From Lentibacillus daqui (GTDB lineage Bacteria; Bacillota; Bacilli; Bacillales; Amphibacillaceae), in assembly GCF_027186265.1 (NCBI RefSeq), contig NZ_CP114176.1:1984001-2048000 (forward strand): 64,000 nucleotides of DNA, in the 5' to 3' direction. Below are positions 35,709-44,379 of this stretch, in pieces. Numbering within the stretch: the stretch's first letter is position 1; each line of letters starts with the position of its first letter. The translations under genes and the position numbers were made by a program. A model generated the notes under the pieces. That model saw only the letters and a list, made by a program, of their open reading frames with translations. It was not told where the DNA came from and ran no database searches.

Positions 35709-36017
35709 TTAAAACAGATGTAGTTTTTTTATTTTTTTCTTCGTTTCATCGGTGCCTAGTTCGTATAATTTGCGATAAATGGCAACCAGATACGCATCAT
35801 AGTTATTTCGTTTCGCATCGACACCCCACTCATCAAATGGTTTCCCCAAAAATTTAACTGCATCATTTGCATTTTCACCTTTTTTTGTAAATAGAATTTC
35901 GATTTCTTCTACCTCTTCTGGTGTAGCATATATTTCATATTCAATACCGTTTTTAGGCAGCGAAACATCGCGGATTTCCCCCGTATCAACTGTTACAAAG
36001 TATGTTTTTCGTTCCAT
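35709..36017 (-). CDS. Uncharacterised 102-residue protein
   Basis: A real gene on the evidence of a GGGAGG six bases before its ATG and a biased codon pattern, but I do not recognise the function. The protein is acidic at the N-terminus (TPEEVEEIEILFTKKG) and basic at the C-terminus (TKKKIKKLHLF), with no membrane helix, cysteine pair or known motif. It starts MERKTYFVTVDTGEIRDVSLP, which suggests a beta-rich domain. It is a single-gene unit between topA and xerC, a place taken by trmFO in B. subtilis. Confidence 0.7.
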   Translation of the reverse strand: MERKTYFVTVDTGEIRDVSLPKNGIEYEIYATPEEVEEIEILFTKKGENANDAVKFLGKPFDEWGVDAKRNNYDAYLVAIYRKLYELGTDETKKKIKKLHLF

Positions 36018-36078
36018 GGTTAGCCTCCCTTTATAAAAATGTTACCCTATTTCGCCGGGCTAAAACTTCTATATGGGA

Positions 36079-36107
36079 GTATTAAAAAAAGTTACCTAAA
36101 TTGTCAC
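36079..36107 (-). promoter_or_regulatory. Candidate promoter of the 102-residue unknown gene
   Basis: On the minus strand GTGACA, a 17-base spacer and TAATAC, about 60 bases before the ATG. Confidence 0.5.
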
Positions 36108-36172
36108 ATGTTTTAAACAGTAAACATGTCAGTTGCAAAAAAGTTTCCGCCATTATCTTGCCATTTTAAAAG

Positions 36173-36400
36173 TGCGTGTTCAAAAGGAGGATAAAAAGGA
36201 CCGAGGTCGGCTAAGTTCGCAACGTCCTGTTGCAACGCCGGCACTAGCACGTCTGAGTGCGTCGAAATTCTAGGCGGTGTAGCTTTGAGCACCGGAGTGT
36301 ACGTAAGAGGTACATGAGGAGCGGAAAAGCAAGCCAACGAGTTCTTCAAATGAAGGCCGACTAAAAACGGGCTTGCGCTCAGGCGCTGGAGCCGGACGGG
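36173..36400. repeat. TGTTCAAAAAG element, one-ended copy E in opposite orientation
   Basis: Beginning GTGCGTGTTCAAAAGGAGG, this copy is the reverse complement of the right part of copies B and D and continues through the GTAC hairpin to the GCCGAC...GCTTGCGCTCAGGCG segment of copy D. It then diverges and lacks the other terminal repeat. It carries an extra block (36213-36270) with short inverted pairs around ACGTCCTGT. It lies between topA and the unknown gene, near the missing trmFO. Confidence 0.75.
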
Positions 36401-36443
36401 GCTCATCCGATTACAAAGTTATTCACAGCATTTATAATTTCCT

Positions 36444-36480
36444 AAACAAAAATAAAGCCGCCCATTTTATCGGGCGGCTT
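36444..36480 (-). terminator. Terminator of topA
   Basis: AAGCCGCCC and GGGCGGCTT form a perfect 9-bp stem, followed on the minus strand by TATTTTTGTTT. It is three bases after the topA stop. Confidence 0.9.
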
Positions 36481-36482
36481 GT

Positions 36483-38564
36483 TTAACCTTGCGTTTCCTC
36501 TTTATAATCGCAATTGGTACATTGAATTTGCGTTTCTTTTTTCTTTTTCTTTTCGACCAGCAGAGAGCTACATTTAGGACACGGTCGGGAAATTGGTTTA
36601 TCCCAAGAAACAAAATCGCATTCCGGAAAACGGTCACAGCCGTAAAACTTTCGATTCTTTTTCGATTTTCGTTCCACCACGTCGCCCTTTTTACATTTAG
36701 GACAAGTCACACCAATTTTTTTGAGAATGGGCTTGGTGTTACGGCATTCCGGGAAGTTGGAACATGCAAGGAATTTTCCATACCGCCCCATCTTATATAC
36801 CATTTCATGTCCACATTTTTCACAGGTAATCCCTGCTGGTTCATCTTTAATTTCGATTTTTTCCATTTCCTGTTCCGCGGTTTCCAATCGTTTACTAAAC
36901 GGCTGGTAAAATTCGTCTAAAACGGCGATCCAATCTGCTTTCCCCTCTTCAATGGAGTCAAGGTCCTCCTCCATTTTAGCGGTGAAATCAAGATCAATAA
37001 CCTGTGGGAAAAATTCTTGCAGTAGCTCAATAACTATTTGACCGAGCTCAGTTGGAATAAATCGCTTATTATCAATGGAGACATACCCCCGACGCTGAAT
37101 CGTATCAAGTGTGGGGGCATAGGTAGACGGACGACCGATTCCCTGTTCTTCCATTGTCTTTACCAGTCTTGCTTCTGTATATCGTGGAGGTGGCTGGGTA
37201 AAGTGTTGATCAGGGATGATGTCGTCAGCCTTCACTTCCATTCCTTCCTGCAAGTCGGGTAAATATTTATTTTCCTGTTTGCTATTGTCATCTGTTCCTT
37301 CTATATATACACTTCTAAAACCTTTAAATTTAATCTTGGAACCGGTAGCACGAAATTCCACACCGTTGTTTATTAGTTGAACAGTCATCGTATCCATTAC
37401 TGCAGGTGCCATTTGACTTGCCAGGAATCGTTCCCAGATTAATTTATACAACCGGTATTGATCACGGGATAATATCGATTTTAGTGTTTTGGGATCACGG
37501 TTTACTGACGTAGGACGGATTGCTTCATGGGCATCCTGTGATCCCTCTTTTTGTTTTACCTTTTTCTGCACCCCCAAATAATTTTTTCCGTGTTTTTCCT
37601 CAATGTATTCTTTCGCTTCAGCTTTGGCGGTATCCGAGGTACGTGTGGAATCCGTACGCATGTATGTGATTAAACCGGTAATTCCACCAGCTTTTTTTCC
37701 CAGGTCAATTCCTTCATATAGCTGCTGAGCTACCATCATGGTCTTTTTGGCACGGAAATTTAATTTTCTTGCTGCTTCCTGTTGCAAAGATGATGTTGTA
37801 AACGGCAATGCGGGATTTCGTTTCCGTTCCCGCTTTTTGACCTGGTCAACAAGAAAGGTTTTATCTTCTGTTATTTTCTTTAAAATTTCATTAACATCAC
37901 TTTCCGTTTTTAGCTCCTGTTTCTCATTATCGATCCCATAAAATGAGCCTTCGAATGTTTCTCCATCCTTTAAGAAATTTGCTTCGATTGACCAATATTC
38001 TTCCGGCTTGAAGTTTTCAATCTCCTTCTCCCGGTCGATAATCATTTTAACAGCTACCGATTGCACACGTCCGGCGCTTAAACCTTTTTTTACTTTCTTC
38101 CATAATAATGGACTGATATTATAACCAACCAGCCGATCCAAAATCCGTCTTGCCTGCTGGGCATCTACCAGGTCGGTATCAATGGATCGTGGGTGCTTAA
38201 ATGATTCTTTTATTGCATCCTTCGTAATTTCGTTAAAGACTACCCGGCAATCTGAGTGTTCATCAATGTTCAAACTGTGAGCCAAATGCCAGGCAATTGC
38301 TTCCCCTTCTCGATCAGGGTCGGCCGCAAGATAGACTTTTTTTGCCTTTTTAGCAGCCGATTTCAAATTTTTTAATACATCGCCTTTTCCGCGAATTGTA
38401 ATATATTTTGGTTTAAAGTTGTTTTCGGTATCCACTCCCATTTGACTTTTCGGCAGGTCCCGAACATGTCCCATGGATGCCTCTACTTTATATTTTTTTC
38501 CCAAGTATCGTTCAATCGTCTTTGCCTTGGCAGGTGATTCAACGATTACTAGATAATCTGACAT
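36483..38564 (-). CDS. topA: DNA topoisomerase I
   Basis: A 693-residue type IA enzyme that relaxes negative supercoils. The TOPRIM domain has VESPAKAKTI at the start and DPDREGEAIAW near residue 83; the nucleophile is Tyr301 in LITYMRTDS. The C-terminus holds three zinc-ribbon units (CEKCGHEM...C, CPKCKKG...C, CPKCSSL...CTNC). The order dprA-topA matches B. subtilis. Confidence 0.97.
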   Translation of the reverse strand: MSDYLVIVESPAKAKTIERYLGKKYKVEASMGHVRDLPKSQMGVDTENNFKPKYITIRGKGDVLKNLKSAAKKAKKVYLAADPDREGEAIAWHLAHSLNIDEHSDCRVVFNEITKDAIKESFKHPRSIDTDLVDAQQARRILDRLVGYNISPLLWKKVKKGLSAGRVQSVAVKMIIDREKEIENFKPEEYWSIEANFLKDGETFEGSFYGIDNEKQELKTESDVNEILKKITEDKTFLVDQVKKRERKRNPALPFTTSSLQQEAARKLNFRAKKTMMVAQQLYEGIDLGKKAGGITGLITYMRTDSTRTSDTAKAEAKEYIEEKHGKNYLGVQKKVKQKEGSQDAHEAIRPTSVNRDPKTLKSILSRDQYRLYKLIWERFLASQMAPAVMDTMTVQLINNGVEFRATGSKIKFKGFRSVYIEGTDDNSKQENKYLPDLQEGMEVKADDIIPDQHFTQPPPRYTEARLVKTMEEQGIGRPSTYAPTLDTIQRRGYVSIDNKRFIPTELGQIVIELLQEFFPQVIDLDFTAKMEEDLDSIEEGKADWIAVLDEFYQPFSKRLETAEQEMEKIEIKDEPAGITCEKCGHEMVYKMGRYGKFLACSNFPECRNTKPILKKIGVTCPKCKKGDVVERKSKKNRKFYGCDRFPECDFVSWDKPISRPCPKCSSLLVEKKKKKETQIQCTNCDYKEETQG

Positions 38565-38638
38565 ATCTGCTTTCTCCTCCCAAACTGAGGTAACCCAATT
38601 AAAGTATACAATCCTCTATCAATTGGAAATCTCCACTA

Positions 38639-38667
38639 ATAGTAAATATATCCTCCACATTTGTCAA
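38639..38667 (-). promoter_or_regulatory. Sigma-A promoter of topA
   Basis: On the minus strand a perfect TTGACA, a 17-base spacer and TACTAT, about 75 bases before the topA ATG. Confidence 0.7.
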
Positions 38668-38696
38668 ACATGATGAAATCGCCTTTTCCATTTTCA

Positions 38697-39617
38697 TCAC
38701 GGGTTACCCATATCTTTATGCTCGGTTTCCATAAAAATATGCTTCATTGATTCCCAATCTTCCATTACATCAGATGCATTGGTAACCAGTTTTGCCCCAT
38801 CTTGAATCATCTGATGACAACCCGCGGTTTGTGGTAATAGCGGGGAATCCGGTACCGCATACACTTCCCTTCCCTGATCAAGCGCCTGATCAACGGTAAT
38901 CAGTGTCCCACTCCGTTCACGCGCTTCAATAACTAATGTTCCATAACTCAGCCCGCTAATGATCCGATTCCTTTCCGGAAAATGATATCGTTCCGGTCGT
39001 GTATCAGGTGGGTATTCAGACAATAGCAATCCATGTTGCACCAACTTATGAAATAATGCTATGTTTTGTTTCGGATAAATGTGATGAAAACCGTTCCCCA
39101 AAACAGCAATTGTTTTTCCGGTATGTTTTAGTGCGATTTGGTGTGCATACGCATCAATTCCTTGTGCCATACCACTGACAATCAGGAAATCTCTTTCCAT
39201 CAACGGTTGGAGAATAAAGGCTGTTTTTCGGTAGGCATTTGTCGATGGATTTCTTGTACCAATAACACTTAGGGAGGGTTTATGCTTTAACAGCGACAGG
39301 TCACCCAAAGCATAAAGAACCAGCGGCGGGTCTTTTATAGTTTTTAGCATATCCGGATAGGTTTCGTCAACTATTGTCAATATCGAAAACTGATTAATAT
39401 CCTGTTTTAGTGATTGATGGATTTGCTGATTATGAAGGTCAAAATAAAGTAATTGGGCTTTTTTATCGGGGAGTGCGTATCGTTGACCAAGTTCTGCAGA
39501 AGAAAGTTTGTAGAGATCAGATAGGGGGCAGTCGAGCTTGAGCATACGGTTGATCGTATTCCTGGTTACTCCACGGCAGCGGTGAAGATGAATGAGTTTT
39601 TTTCGTAATATTTTCAA
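38697..39617 (-). CDS. dprA: DNA-processing protein DprA
   Basis: A 306-residue Rossmann-like protein that loads RecA on incoming single-stranded DNA during natural transformation. Family marks are SVIGTRNPS, GMAQGIDAYAH, AVLGNGFHHIYP and the SGTLITVDQALDQGREV region. The start appears to be TTG at 39617 after GGAAGTG. It lies between sucD and topA as in B. subtilis. Its presence is not proof of competence, since dprA is widely kept. Confidence 0.95.
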   Translation of the reverse strand: MKILRKKLIHLHRCRGVTRNTINRMLKLDCPLSDLYKLSSAELGQRYALPDKKAQLLYFDLHNQQIHQSLKQDINQFSILTIVDETYPDMLKTIKDPPLVLYALGDLSLLKHKPSLSVIGTRNPSTNAYRKTAFILQPLMERDFLIVSGMAQGIDAYAHQIALKHTGKTIAVLGNGFHHIYPKQNIALFHKLVQHGLLLSEYPPDTRPERYHFPERNRIISGLSYGTLVIEARERSGTLITVDQALDQGREVYAVPDSPLLPQTAGCHQMIQDGAKLVTNASDVMEDWESMKHIFMETEHKDMGNP

Positions 39618-39663
39618 TACATCACTTCCTTCATATCATTGGGTTTTTAAAATCTTTGATAGA

Positions 39664-39695
39664 ACGGGTCTGACCCATTCTCTGAGACAGACCCT
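39664..39695 (-). terminator. Weak terminator-like hairpin after sucD
   Basis: GGGTCTG and CAGACCC pair around 16 bases just after the sucD stop. The following CGTTCTATC is a poor T run, so termination is uncertain. Confidence 0.4.
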
Positions 39696-39700
39696 AATGA

Positions 39701-40603
39701 TTAATGCGTTTTACATTTTTCGTCCAAGTTACGTTCTTTTAATGCTTCAATCATTTTTTCACCCATAACAGCTGGTGTTTCCGCAACTTTAATGCCACAT
39801 TCACGCATAACACGCATTTTCTCTTCAGCAGTACCTTTACCACCGGAAATAATCGCGCCGGCGTGACCCATCCGTTTTCCTGGAGGTGCAGTTGCGCCGC
39901 CAATGAAGCCAACAACAGGTTTTTTCATATTTGCTTTTATCCATGCTGCAGCTTCTTCCTCAGCAGTACCACCGATTTCACCAATCATCACAACTGCTTC
40001 GGTATCGGGATCATCGTTAAATGCTGATAATACATCGATAAAGTTTGTGCCATTAACAGGGTCGCCGCCAATCCCTACTGCAGTAGATTGGCCATAACCT
40101 TTTTCCGATAATTGATGTACCGCTTCATAGGTCAGGGTACCAGAACGGGAAACAACCCCGATGTGACCTTTTTTATGAATGTATCCAGGCATAATGCCGA
40201 TTTTACATTGTTCCGGTGTAATGACACCAGGACAGTTCGGCCCTATCAGACGTGTTTTCTTGCCTTCCATGTATCGTTTTACTTTCACCATATCTAAAAC
40301 AGGAATATGTTCAGTAATACAAATAGCCAGATCTAATTCTGCGTCTACTGCCTCTATAATGGCATCAGCTGCAAATGGTGCAGGCACATAAATAACAGAT
40401 GCCGTAGCCCCTGTCTGGTCAACAGCTTCTTTTACTGTGTTAAAGACAGGCACACCTTCTACCTCTGTACCACCTTTTTTCGGTGTCACACCACCGACGA
40501 TTTTTGTACCATATTCAAGCATTTGTTTTGTGTGGAATTTAGCCGTACCACCGGTAATTCCCTGGACAATTACTTTTGTATCCTGATTAATGTATATACT
40601 CAT
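39701..40603 (-). CDS. sucD: Succinyl-CoA synthetase alpha subunit
   Basis: A 300-residue subunit that binds CoA and carries the phosphohistidine. Visible motifs are QGITGGTAKFHT near residue 14, GPNCPGVITP at 121-130 and the phosphorylated His247 in GHAGAI. With SucC it makes ATP or GTP from succinyl-CoA in the citric acid cycle. It follows sucC in the same operon. Confidence 0.98.
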   Translation of the reverse strand: MSIYINQDTKVIVQGITGGTAKFHTKQMLEYGTKIVGGVTPKKGGTEVEGVPVFNTVKEAVDQTGATASVIYVPAPFAADAIIEAVDAELDLAICITEHIPVLDMVKVKRYMEGKKTRLIGPNCPGVITPEQCKIGIMPGYIHKKGHIGVVSRSGTLTYEAVHQLSEKGYGQSTAVGIGGDPVNGTNFIDVLSAFNDDPDTEAVVMIGEIGGTAEEEAAAWIKANMKKPVVGFIGGATAPPGKRMGHAGAIISGGKGTAEEKMRVMRECGIKVAETPAVMGEKMIEALKERNLDEKCKTH

Positions 40604-40696
40604 TTTCGTCCGTCCTTTCCGCGTAATGATGCACTTTGAAAATAATGGTTAAAGGTCAAACAGGTTAACATAACTAAACAGTCGCCTATCTGATCT

Positions 40697-41857
40697 TTAT
40701 TTGACCAATGAAACGATTTTTTCTGCCCCATCGGCCATGGAATCTGCAGAGGTAATGTTTAATCCTGAGTCATCCAGAATTTTCTTGCCCAAATCAACAT
40801 TGGTACCTTCCAAACGTACAACCAATGGTAATTTCAGGCCAACTTGTTTGGTAGCTTCGACAACACCCTCAGCAATAACATCACATTTCATGATTCCGCC
40901 AAAAATATTGACAAAAATCCCTTTTACATGGGAATCGGACAAAATGATCTTGAATGCTTCGGTAACTTTTTCCGCAGTAGCACCGCCCCCAACATCAAGG
41001 AAGTTTGCCGGATCACCGCCATAATATTTGATAATATCCATGGTTGACATAGCAAGTCCTGCTCCATTAACCATACAGCCGATATTACCATCCAAAGCAA
41101 TATAGTTTAAATCATACTTGGATGCTTCAATTTCCTTCTCGTCTTCTTCATCCAAATCCCGTAAATCTTGTATATCTTTTTGACGGAAAATGGCATTATC
41201 GTCAAAATTCAATTTGGCATCAAGGGCCATTACTTGTCCATCACCAGTTGTTACAAGTGGGTTAATCTCGGCAACAGAACAATCTTTTTCAATAAATGCT
41301 TGATAAAGTCCGGTCATGAATTTAACTGCCTTTGACAGCAGTTCATCCGGTATATTGATGTTAAACGCTAATCTGCGTGCTTGATAAGGGCTGAGTCCTA
41401 CAACAGGATCAATGACCTCTTTAAATATTTTTTCCGGCGTTTCGGCAGCAACTTCTTCAATTTCCATGCCGCCCTCCTCTGATGCCATCATAACAACACG
41501 AGATGTTGCACGGTCAAGAACAACACCAACATAGTATTCTTTTTTAATATCGCATCCTTCCTCGATAAGCAAGCGTTTGACTTCCTTGCCTTCCGGACCA
41601 GTTTGATGCGTAACAAGTGTTTTTCCTAATATTTCATCAGCATATGTACGCACTTCATCCAAATTTTTGGCAACTTTAACTCCACCGGCTTTACCTCTGC
41701 CCCCGGCATGGATTTGTGCTTTGACCACAGTAACAGACGTTCCCAGTTTTTTGGCAGCTTCAACTGCTTCATCGACAGTATATGCAACATGGCCATTTGG
41801 CACGTTTACGCCAAAGTTTCGCAAAATTTCTTTGCCTTGATACTCATGAATGTTCAT
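40697..41857 (-). CDS. sucC: Succinyl-CoA synthetase beta subunit
   Basis: A 386-residue ATP-grasp subunit with the start MNIHEYQGKEILRNFGV, HAGGRGKAGGV near residue 52 and NIFGGIMKCD in the C-terminal CoA-ligase part. It has a promoter that overlaps the decayed ylqH. Confidence 0.98.
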   Translation of the reverse strand: MNIHEYQGKEILRNFGVNVPNGHVAYTVDEAVEAAKKLGTSVTVVKAQIHAGGRGKAGGVKVAKNLDEVRTYADEILGKTLVTHQTGPEGKEVKRLLIEEGCDIKKEYYVGVVLDRATSRVVMMASEEGGMEIEEVAAETPEKIFKEVIDPVVGLSPYQARRLAFNINIPDELLSKAVKFMTGLYQAFIEKDCSVAEINPLVTTGDGQVMALDAKLNFDDNAIFRQKDIQDLRDLDEEDEKEIEASKYDLNYIALDGNIGCMVNGAGLAMSTMDIIKYYGGDPANFLDVGGGATAEKVTEAFKIILSDSHVKGIFVNIFGGIMKCDVIAEGVVEATKQVGLKLPLVVRLEGTNVDLGKKILDDSGLNITSADSMADGAEKIVSLVK

Positions 41858-41889
41858 CCTTTATCCTCCAATCAAATTTCGCTGCAAAT

Positions 41890-42115
41890 CTATTGTATTA
41901 AAAACCAACAAATTTCACAAGAATAAGGATCCTCATTGATATTTAGATCTGTCAAAAGTTCCGCAAGAGATGGATCTTTCTGTACCGGGAAATCATTTTC
42001 CTTTGCCTTTTTAATCATTTTTTCAGCAATAAGCCCTTTACCACTTGCTGTAATTCGGGGCATAATCAGATTTGTTGTCATAATGTAATGTCGCAGCCTT
42101 TTTCCGCTTTGTCAT
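41890..42115 (-). pseudogene. ylqH: Broken ylqH (FlhB C-terminal-like)
   Basis: From ATG 42115 one frame reads MTKRKKAATLHYDNKSDYAP; then the family sequence ITASGKGLIAEKMIKKAKENDFPVQ continues in a different frame, so there is a frameshift near 42060 and the original frame stops at once. The distal part reads LAELLTDLNINED and then loses the expected hydrophobic end, running into DPYSCEICWFLIQ. YlqH proteins resemble the C-terminal export-switch domain of FlhB. In B. subtilis ylqH also lies just before sucC. Two lesions make a functional product very unlikely. Confidence 0.85.
41892..41920 (-). promoter_or_regulatory. Sigma-A promoter of sucCD
   Basis: On the minus strand TTGTGA, a 17-base spacer and TACAAT, about 35 bases before the sucC ATG. 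It lies inside the decayed 3' end of ylqH. Confidence 0.6.
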
Positions 42116-42146
42116 ATTCGCAAATCCACTCCTTGTTTCATAGGCT

Positions 42147-42622
42147 CTACATCATCAACCGCATGAGCTGAACATTATGAAACCGGCTGACTCTTGCACT
42201 GAATCTATTTGCAATCCATTGATAAAATGTAATATTTTTTGGGCGTGTTCTCTGTTCTATATCAAAAGGAATCTTTTTGTTTAGAAGTGATCCAAGAAAA
42301 GCCTTGTTTGGTTTGATCGCCTTTAACCCGAATTGTTGCAGCAAATCGATGGTGTCGTTTTGCTCTTGACCATTAACTTTGTTTTTAAGCACTTTGAGCC
42401 GTATGAGATCATCTTTCTTTCCAATCTGAAAATAATAGGTTTTTCCGGCTGTTAACGGAGCCTCCAATTGGGCAAACATTGATTGTGATTGCAGCTGGAT
42501 TTACGCCTTATTGTTCGTATATAACTGAAGAACTTTTCCTTGAATAATTTGCCCTGTTTTAATACAGAAATCGTTTCAGTTCTATGAACACTTGGTGTGC
42601 CTTGCATGTGGGAAAGGTCCAT
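42147..42622 (-). pseudogene. ylqG: Broken and truncated ylqG
   Basis: The ATG at 42622, four bases after a GAGGTG ribosome site, begins MDLSHMQGTPSVHRTETISVL. A lost A in the run near 42555 then shifts the frame: the true frame continues KTGQIIQGKVLQLYTNNKA, hits a TAA and goes on as IQLQSQSMFAQLEAPLTAG. The remaining frame ends after about 110 codons, while YlqG of B. subtilis is around 500 residues. So there is one frameshift, one stop and a large deletion. The intact gene lies between rnhB and ylqH in B. subtilis; YlqG has been likened to FliK-type proteins, which I recall but cannot verify. Confidence 0.85.
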
Positions 42623-42646
42623 GATACCACCTCATTCCAACAAGCA

Positions 42647-43417
42647 TCATGTAGCTATGTTTCTTACTGGAGCATACGATTTGCGATGGTACGGGGAAAT
42701 TCCATGCTGTTGGAGCATCTCCATATGATGTTTCGTTCCATATCCCATATTTGACGCAAAATCATAGCAGGGAAATTCCGTATGTATCTGTTTCATTAAT
42801 TGATCGCGCGTAACTTTGGCTAAAATACTGGCAGCGGCAATCGAGATACTTTTTTGGTCTCCTTTTACAATTGCTTCTGCGGAACACTTTAACCCTCCAA
42901 GCTGTACCGCATCAACCAAAACATGGTCTGGAGCAGGATTCAATTGATCAATAGCTTCATACATCGCCTGTTTGGTTGCCTGGAAAATATTAATCTCATC
43001 AATGATTTGATTGTTGATCATCGCAATACCATAACTGACTGCCTGCTCCTTGATTTGTGCAAAAAAACGTTCTCGTGTTGCCTCATTCAGTTGCTTGGAA
43101 TCGTTTAATCCCAGTAAGGAAAAGTCATGGGGCAGGATAACTGCAGCCGCTACGACCGGACCCGCCAATGGACCTCTGCCCGCTTCATCAATTCCAGCAA
43201 TATATTGACAGCCGTTTTGATAATTGAATTGCTCATAACGGCACATATCCACGAATCTTTTTTTCAGTTCCTGCTTTTTTTGTTTATTACGGTCATGGCG
43301 TGCAATTAATTGTTGTACCCCTTTACGCGTATCCAACCGTAGTTCCGCAAGTAATGTTTCCGTTACTGCATTTCTAGCAAATAACTGCTTTAATTCATCA
43401 ATAGATTGCTTACTCAT
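42647..43417 (-). CDS. rnhB: Ribonuclease HII
   Basis: A 256-residue enzyme that removes ribonucleotides from DNA hybrids. The catalytic pair Asp77-Glu78 is in GIDEAGRGPLAGPVV, and the later acidic residue is in LVDAVQL. An N-terminal extension of about 65 residues is typical of the Bacillus enzyme. It follows rbgA after a terminator. Confidence 0.96.
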   Translation of the reverse strand: MSKQSIDELKQLFARNAVTETLLAELRLDTRKGVQQLIARHDRNKQKKQELKKRFVDMCRYEQFNYQNGCQYIAGIDEAGRGPLAGPVVAAAVILPHDFSLLGLNDSKQLNEATRERFFAQIKEQAVSYGIAMINNQIIDEINIFQATKQAMYEAIDQLNPAPDHVLVDAVQLGGLKCSAEAIVKGDQKSISIAAASILAKVTRDQLMKQIHTEFPCYDFASNMGYGTKHHMEMLQQHGISPYHRKSYAPVRNIAT

Positions 43418-43480
43418 CTTTACACCTCTACTTTATTTATCGGCAAATTCCTAAATTTATTAAGTTAAATTAAGTTACCG

Positions 43481-43522
43481 GCATAAGAAAAACTGGCATG
43501 CATCCGAAAATGTATGCCAGTT
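43481..43522 (-). terminator. Terminator overlapping the rbgA stop codon
   Basis: AACTGGCAT and ATGCCAGTT form a 9-bp stem around 14 bases, followed on the minus strand by TTTCTTATG. Confidence 0.8.
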
Positions 43523-44369
43523 ACGCTTCAATGGATTCTAAGGTTATCCTGCCTAACCTGCCAGTTCTGAGATCACGGAGAACAATGTCGGCAACTTTAT
43601 CGAAATTAACCTTGCCGCCACTTTCCAGGCAACCACGTTGTTTGCCAATCACTTCAAATATCTCCCACATATCCTCCATATCATGGTCAATCGCAAATCG
43701 ATCCTTCAGCATTTCCGGGTAATATTTTTGCATATAAGAAATCACGAATGCGGCAATATCCTGTAATGACAACAGTTGATCCTTAATGGTCCCCAACGCT
43801 GCCAATCGGTATCCAATCTGCTCATCCTCAAATTTGGGCCACAAAATCCCTGGGGTATCGAGCAATTCAAAATCCTTACCTACCTTGATCCATAATTGCT
43901 GTTTTGTAACACCAGGTCGATCTCCTGTCTTGGCAATTTTTTTATTAGCGAGTCGATTGATCAATGTCGATTTACCTACATTTGGAACTCCCACAATTAT
44001 CGCCCTTGCTGCTCTGGGTTGAACACCTTTTCGCTTTAATTTTTCCATATTTTCTTCGCCCAGGTTTTTCGCCTGTTGAATAACCTGTTTGATATCAGCT
44101 TTATCATCGATATGAACAGCCAGTGTTTTCGTCCCGTTTGCTTGAAAATAATGAAGCCATTTCGCCGTTTCACGTTGATCGGCCAAATCTTTTTTCATAA
44201 AGACTATCATCTTTGGTTTATTCTGTAAGACTTGCTTCAGCATTGGGTTTTGCGATGAAAACGGGGCACGCGCATCCACCAGTTCAATGACAAAATCAAC
44301 CAGTTTTAATTTTTCTTCTACTTCACGCCGGGCCTTTGCCATATGACCCGGAAACCATTGAATTGGCAT
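43521..44369 (-). CDS. rbgA: Ribosome biogenesis GTPase RbgA (YlqF)
   Basis: A 282-residue circularly permuted GTPase needed for late 50S assembly. The start is ATG at 44369 (MPIQWFPGHMAKARREV), six bases after AGGGTG; the open frame upstream overlaps lepB. The G motifs appear in permuted order: the G4-like MKKD in VFMKKDLAD, then GVPNVGKST (G1) and DTPGILWP (G3). The C-terminal domain binds rRNA. Confidence 0.96.
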   Translation of the reverse strand: MPIQWFPGHMAKARREVEEKLKLVDFVIELVDARAPFSSQNPMLKQVLQNKPKMIVFMKKDLADQRETAKWLHYFQANGTKTLAVHIDDKADIKQVIQQAKNLGEENMEKLKRKGVQPRAARAIIVGVPNVGKSTLINRLANKKIAKTGDRPGVTKQQLWIKVGKDFELLDTPGILWPKFEDEQIGYRLAALGTIKDQLLSLQDIAAFVISYMQKYYPEMLKDRFAIDHDMEDMWEIFEVIGKQRGCLESGGKVNFDKVADIVLRDLRTGRLGRITLESIEA

Positions 44370-44379
44370 TTGGTTCACC

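Noticed and set aside
36113..36406. 97-codon open frame on the minus strand
   Set aside because: It lies entirely within repeat copy E, has no ribosome site and reads through the element's hairpins; not a gene.
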